A DNA stretch of 18,104 bases from an uncultured Bilophila sp. (GTDB lineage: Bacteria; Desulfobacterota; Desulfovibrionia; Desulfovibrionales; Desulfovibrionaceae). Under the pieces are notes generated by a model that searched no databases, was not told the origin of the DNA, and was given only the letters and a program-made list of their open reading frames with translations. Position 1 is the stretch's first letter; the number at the start of each line of letters is the position of its first letter. This document shows positions 16,391 through 18,104 of the stretch, one piece after another. The stretch spans positions 1-18,104 of the forward strand of contig CAJUHZ010000048.1 of NCBI GenBank assembly GCA_910585945.1, in the 5' to 3' direction. The translations under genes and the position numbers were made by a program.

Positions 16391-17918
16391 TTGTTTTCCT
16401 CTCATAAAATGTTGAATACAATGGCGACCAGCTTCCCAGAATCTTGTTGAATTCTTCAGGTCCATAGCGTTCAAGTAATGTAGATTGATTTGAAAAAAGA
16501 CTTATACCCAAACCAAACTGATCGCTGTCCCATCTTGCGCCAGCCGCATGCAGCAATGTGGGGGCCATATCCAGGGCAGAAAAAGATTCATGTCGTTTCT
16601 TCTCTGATACAGGAGGCAGATCACCATGAAAAAGATTGAAAATGGTGCGTCCTTTAATTTGAGATAGAAATTCCGGATTACCCATAAAGAAATGGTCACC
16701 AGATACAATATAAATGATATCATCATCCCAGATTTTTTCTGAAAAATGGGCAAGATTTGCGTCAAGCTCAATAATGGCATCCCTGATATCATTATATTTC
16801 TTTCGATCAGCCGGGCAAAACCCGGCAGGGCTGTGTGTATCTATTGTTTCTACAAACAATACAAAGGGACTTCCTCTGTCTTTCAGTTTTTTATATTCTT
16901 CATGGGCACGCTCCAGAACAAAGGCATCAGTAAATCCCCAACCTGTTCCGCCATATTTCTCCAATGACCAGCCTTCCCTTGCAAAATGCGATTTATCCAG
17001 TATCCTGAAAGAGCCATGCCCTGAAAACAAAATATCCATTCCGGAATAGCGTTTGTCGCTGCCCATAACAAGGACAAGTTCGTATCCATTCTTTTTGAGG
17101 ATATCAAATATACTCTCCGCACTCGGCAGAAAACCTTTTTTTGACATGTACTTGTTGCCGTCAATACCATGCGGCAATTTGAGAGGGAGACCAAAGAACC
17201 ACCCTGTCAAAGATGCAATTGTCCATCCTGTGCCATATATATTTATCGTTGCATCATTATGTTCCGCCATTTCTTGAAATTTCTTCATATGCGGCATCAA
17301 GACTTGCTGAATCATTGGATCGTTAAAGGAATTTTCCATGGATTCAGCCATGATCAAGACTATACTCTTCTTGTTTTCAAAGTGTATTTCGTGGACAATG
17401 GGAACAGTATAAAGCTTTTTTATTTGATCTTCACCTAAAGAATCTTTATTTAACAATCTTTCAATCTCAACCGATATATACTCATATATATGAAATTTTT
17501 TATCTATAAAAACCGTTATTCCCAATAAATAAACCATAGCTATACTAAACAATATTTTTGATAAAGATTTGTTCTGTTTTTCAGGAATGTACTCCTTTAT
17601 CAAACAAACAATAGACTGTAAAAATCTTTTTATAGAAAATACTGCCGCTCGCAAGATACCGATCACCTGTCTCTGATAGTGGACAAGAAAAATCCATATC
17701 AAACAAAGACAAAGAATAATCAAAAAATATCTTATACCTCTCTTTATATAATTGGAGTCAATCCCGTCAAATGGAGACTCCAGTACATGCCACAAAATCT
17801 GCTCAAAATAGATATTCCCAAATCTGGTTCCAAATGTTTTTGATATCCACAATGCCGTACCTGAAAGCACTATGGCTGTAATGCCGAATAGGCTTGTCAA
17901 GAGCTTCAATATATTCAT
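16383..17918 (-). CDS. OpgB/LtaS-like membrane phosphoglycerol-type transferase
   Basis: A 511-aa inner-membrane protein of the alkaline-phosphatase/sulfatase fold. Three hydrophobic segments lie at about 5-24, 64-79 and 121-138; the FGNIYFEQILWHVL stretch (33-46) resembles MdoB/OpgB proteins. The periplasmic catalytic domain starts near 180: SIVLIMAESMENSF (metal ligand Glu192), IYGTGWTIASLTGW (likely nucleophile Thr233), ETIDTHSP (His362) and IVSGDHFFMG (Asp408, His409). LtaS and OpgB move phosphoglycerol from phosphatidylglycerol to a glycan or polymer acceptor; a phosphoethanolamine transferase is an alternative. ATG 17918 is preferred, with AGG about 8 nt upstream; an ATG at 17963 lies inside a terminator stem. 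Its 3' end overlaps the phosphodiesterase start. AT-rich composition suggests transfer from another organism. Confidence 0.87.
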   Translation of the reverse strand: MNILKLLTSLFGITAIVLSGTALWISKTFGTRFGNIYFEQILWHVLESPFDGIDSNYIKRGIRYFLIILCLCLIWIFLVHYQRQVIGILRAAVFSIKRFLQSIVCLIKEYIPEKQNKSLSKILFSIAMVYLLGITVFIDKKFHIYEYISVEIERLLNKDSLGEDQIKKLYTVPIVHEIHFENKKSIVLIMAESMENSFNDPMIQQVLMPHMKKFQEMAEHNDATINIYGTGWTIASLTGWFFGLPLKLPHGIDGNKYMSKKGFLPSAESIFDILKKNGYELVLVMGSDKRYSGMDILFSGHGSFRILDKSHFAREGWSLEKYGGTGWGFTDAFVLERAHEEYKKLKDRGSPFVLFVETIDTHSPAGFCPADRKKYNDIRDAIIELDANLAHFSEKIWDDDIIYIVSGDHFFMGNPEFLSQIKGRTIFNLFHGDLPPVSEKKRHESFSALDMAPTLLHAAGARWDSDQFGLGISLFSNQSTLLERYGPEEFNKILGSWSPLYSTFYERKTNE

Positions 17919-17951
17919 ATCATTACCTGTAAAAGAATAGTTTTTGGGTAC

Positions 17952-17982
17952 AAAAAAAGCCATGCTCCACAGGGAGCACGGC
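17952..17982 (-). terminator. Strong rho-independent terminator (minus strand)
   Basis: On the minus strand GCCGTGCTCC (17982-17973), loop CTGT, and GGAGCATGGC (17968-17959) form a 10-bp stem with one G-U pair. It is followed at once by seven T (17958-17952). It would end a minus-strand transcript entering from the right edge, just 15 nt after the TAG at 17998-18000, and it lies 33 nt upstream of the transferase start. Confidence 0.8.
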
Positions 17983-17983
17983 C

Positions 17984-18064
17984 ATGTTCATGTCGAACTA
18001 TGATGATTCAAACGCTGCGCAAGAGTGCGCCGCGCCTATGTGCGGACAAATCCTGTCAGGGTAG
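17984..18064 (+). CDS. Possible 26-aa small ORF on plus strand
   Basis: ATG 17984 is preceded by AGGGAG (17971-17976) at 7-nt spacing and encodes MFMSNYDDSNAAQECAAPMC plus six more residues. It stops at the first TAG of the GTAG repeat. The ribosome binding site is part of the terminator stem, I see no plus-strand promoter, and it is antisense to the possible gene at the right edge. Chance is the more likely explanation. Confidence 0.15.
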   Translation: MFMSNYDDSNAAQECAAPMCGQILSG

Positions 18065-18104
18065 GTAGGTAGGTAGGTAGGTAGGTAGGTAGGTAGGTAG
18101 GTAG
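17998..18104 (-). CDS. Possible 3' end of a gene containing (CTAC)n repeats
   Basis: On the minus strand the frame ending at TAG 17998-18000 is open to the window edge. It reads repeated Leu-Pro-Thr-Tyr from the CTAC units, then PDRICPHIGAAHSCAAFESS. The terminator 15 nt downstream supports a gene ending here. The other two minus frames are also open through the repeat and stop earlier, at TAG 18036-18038 (tail LTGFVRT) and TGA 18056-18058, so the gene's true frame cannot be known. The repeat could instead be 3' untranslated. No function can be assigned. Confidence 0.3.
   Translation of the reverse strand, partial: TYLPTYLPTYLPTYPDRICPHIGAAHSCAAFESS
18061..18104. repeat. (GTAG)n tetranucleotide repeat, at least 11 copies
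   Basis: Eleven perfect GTAG units run to the end of the window, so the true length is unknown. On the plus strand every frame meets TAG within each 12-nt period; on the minus strand (CTAC) all three frames stay open. Tetranucleotide tracts of this type are classic slippage sites in phase-variable genes of other bacteria. Confidence 0.97.

Noticed and set aside
17919..17963. Earlier start for the transferase gene
   Set aside because: ATG 17963 lies in a terminator stem and its first codons are the terminator T-run; GGAG is only one base away, too close to work.
18061..18104. Telomere or adapter-like artefact
   Set aside because: A sequencing artefact cannot be fully excluded at a window edge, but the array joins unique sequence cleanly and is compatible with coding on the minus strand, so it is kept as a repeat.

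Overview
The window is a GC-rich bacterial chromosome segment, probably from a delta-proteobacterial sulfate reducer of the Desulfovibrionaceae type. That guess rests on GC-rich codon use, a compact SecA of 836 residues with a C-terminal SEC-C motif, and the mix of DUF853, DUF4125, DUF4139 and fused CoA-activase genes. It is an inference from family content, not a database result. The last ~2.6 kb (about 15.45-18.1 kb) is strikingly AT-rich and looks acquired.

Layout from left to right: a 5' fragment of a HerA-like DUF853 ATPase (minus strand); diverging from it, a DapF-fold amino-acid epimerase closest in motifs to the CntK/histidine racemases; two minus-strand genes, a 145-aa zinc-ribbon protein and a DUF4125 protein; a 588-nt non-coding stretch with a cluster of REP-like palindromes, a candidate promoter and a long terminator-like leader hairpin; a 1520-aa fused acyl-CoA dehydratase activase/dehydratase-like iron-sulfur protein; secA; and, 14 nt after secA, an exported DUF4139 protein. 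A convergent junction with hairpins and a second copy of a 28-bp palindromic repeat follows, then a Tat-exported amidohydrolase (minus) with a recognisable promoter.

The AT-rich right end holds a minus-strand, translationally overlapping pair: a membrane OpgB/LtaS-like phosphoglycerol-type transferase and a membrane-anchored glycerophosphodiesterase-like protein. The second gene carries a (CT)13 dinucleotide tract inside its coding sequence. I worked out that 12 or 14 copies would both cause early termination, so this looks like a phase-variable (contingency) switch. At the right edge is a second simple repeat, at least 11 copies of GTAG. It is open in all three frames only on the minus strand and leads to three alternative stop codons just before a strong minus-strand terminator. 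Two slippage-prone repeats next to envelope-modifying enzymes in an AT-rich block suggest a phase-variable surface-modification locus, and this is the most interesting part of the window.

I see no tRNA, rRNA, CRISPR array, insertion sequence or phage genes.
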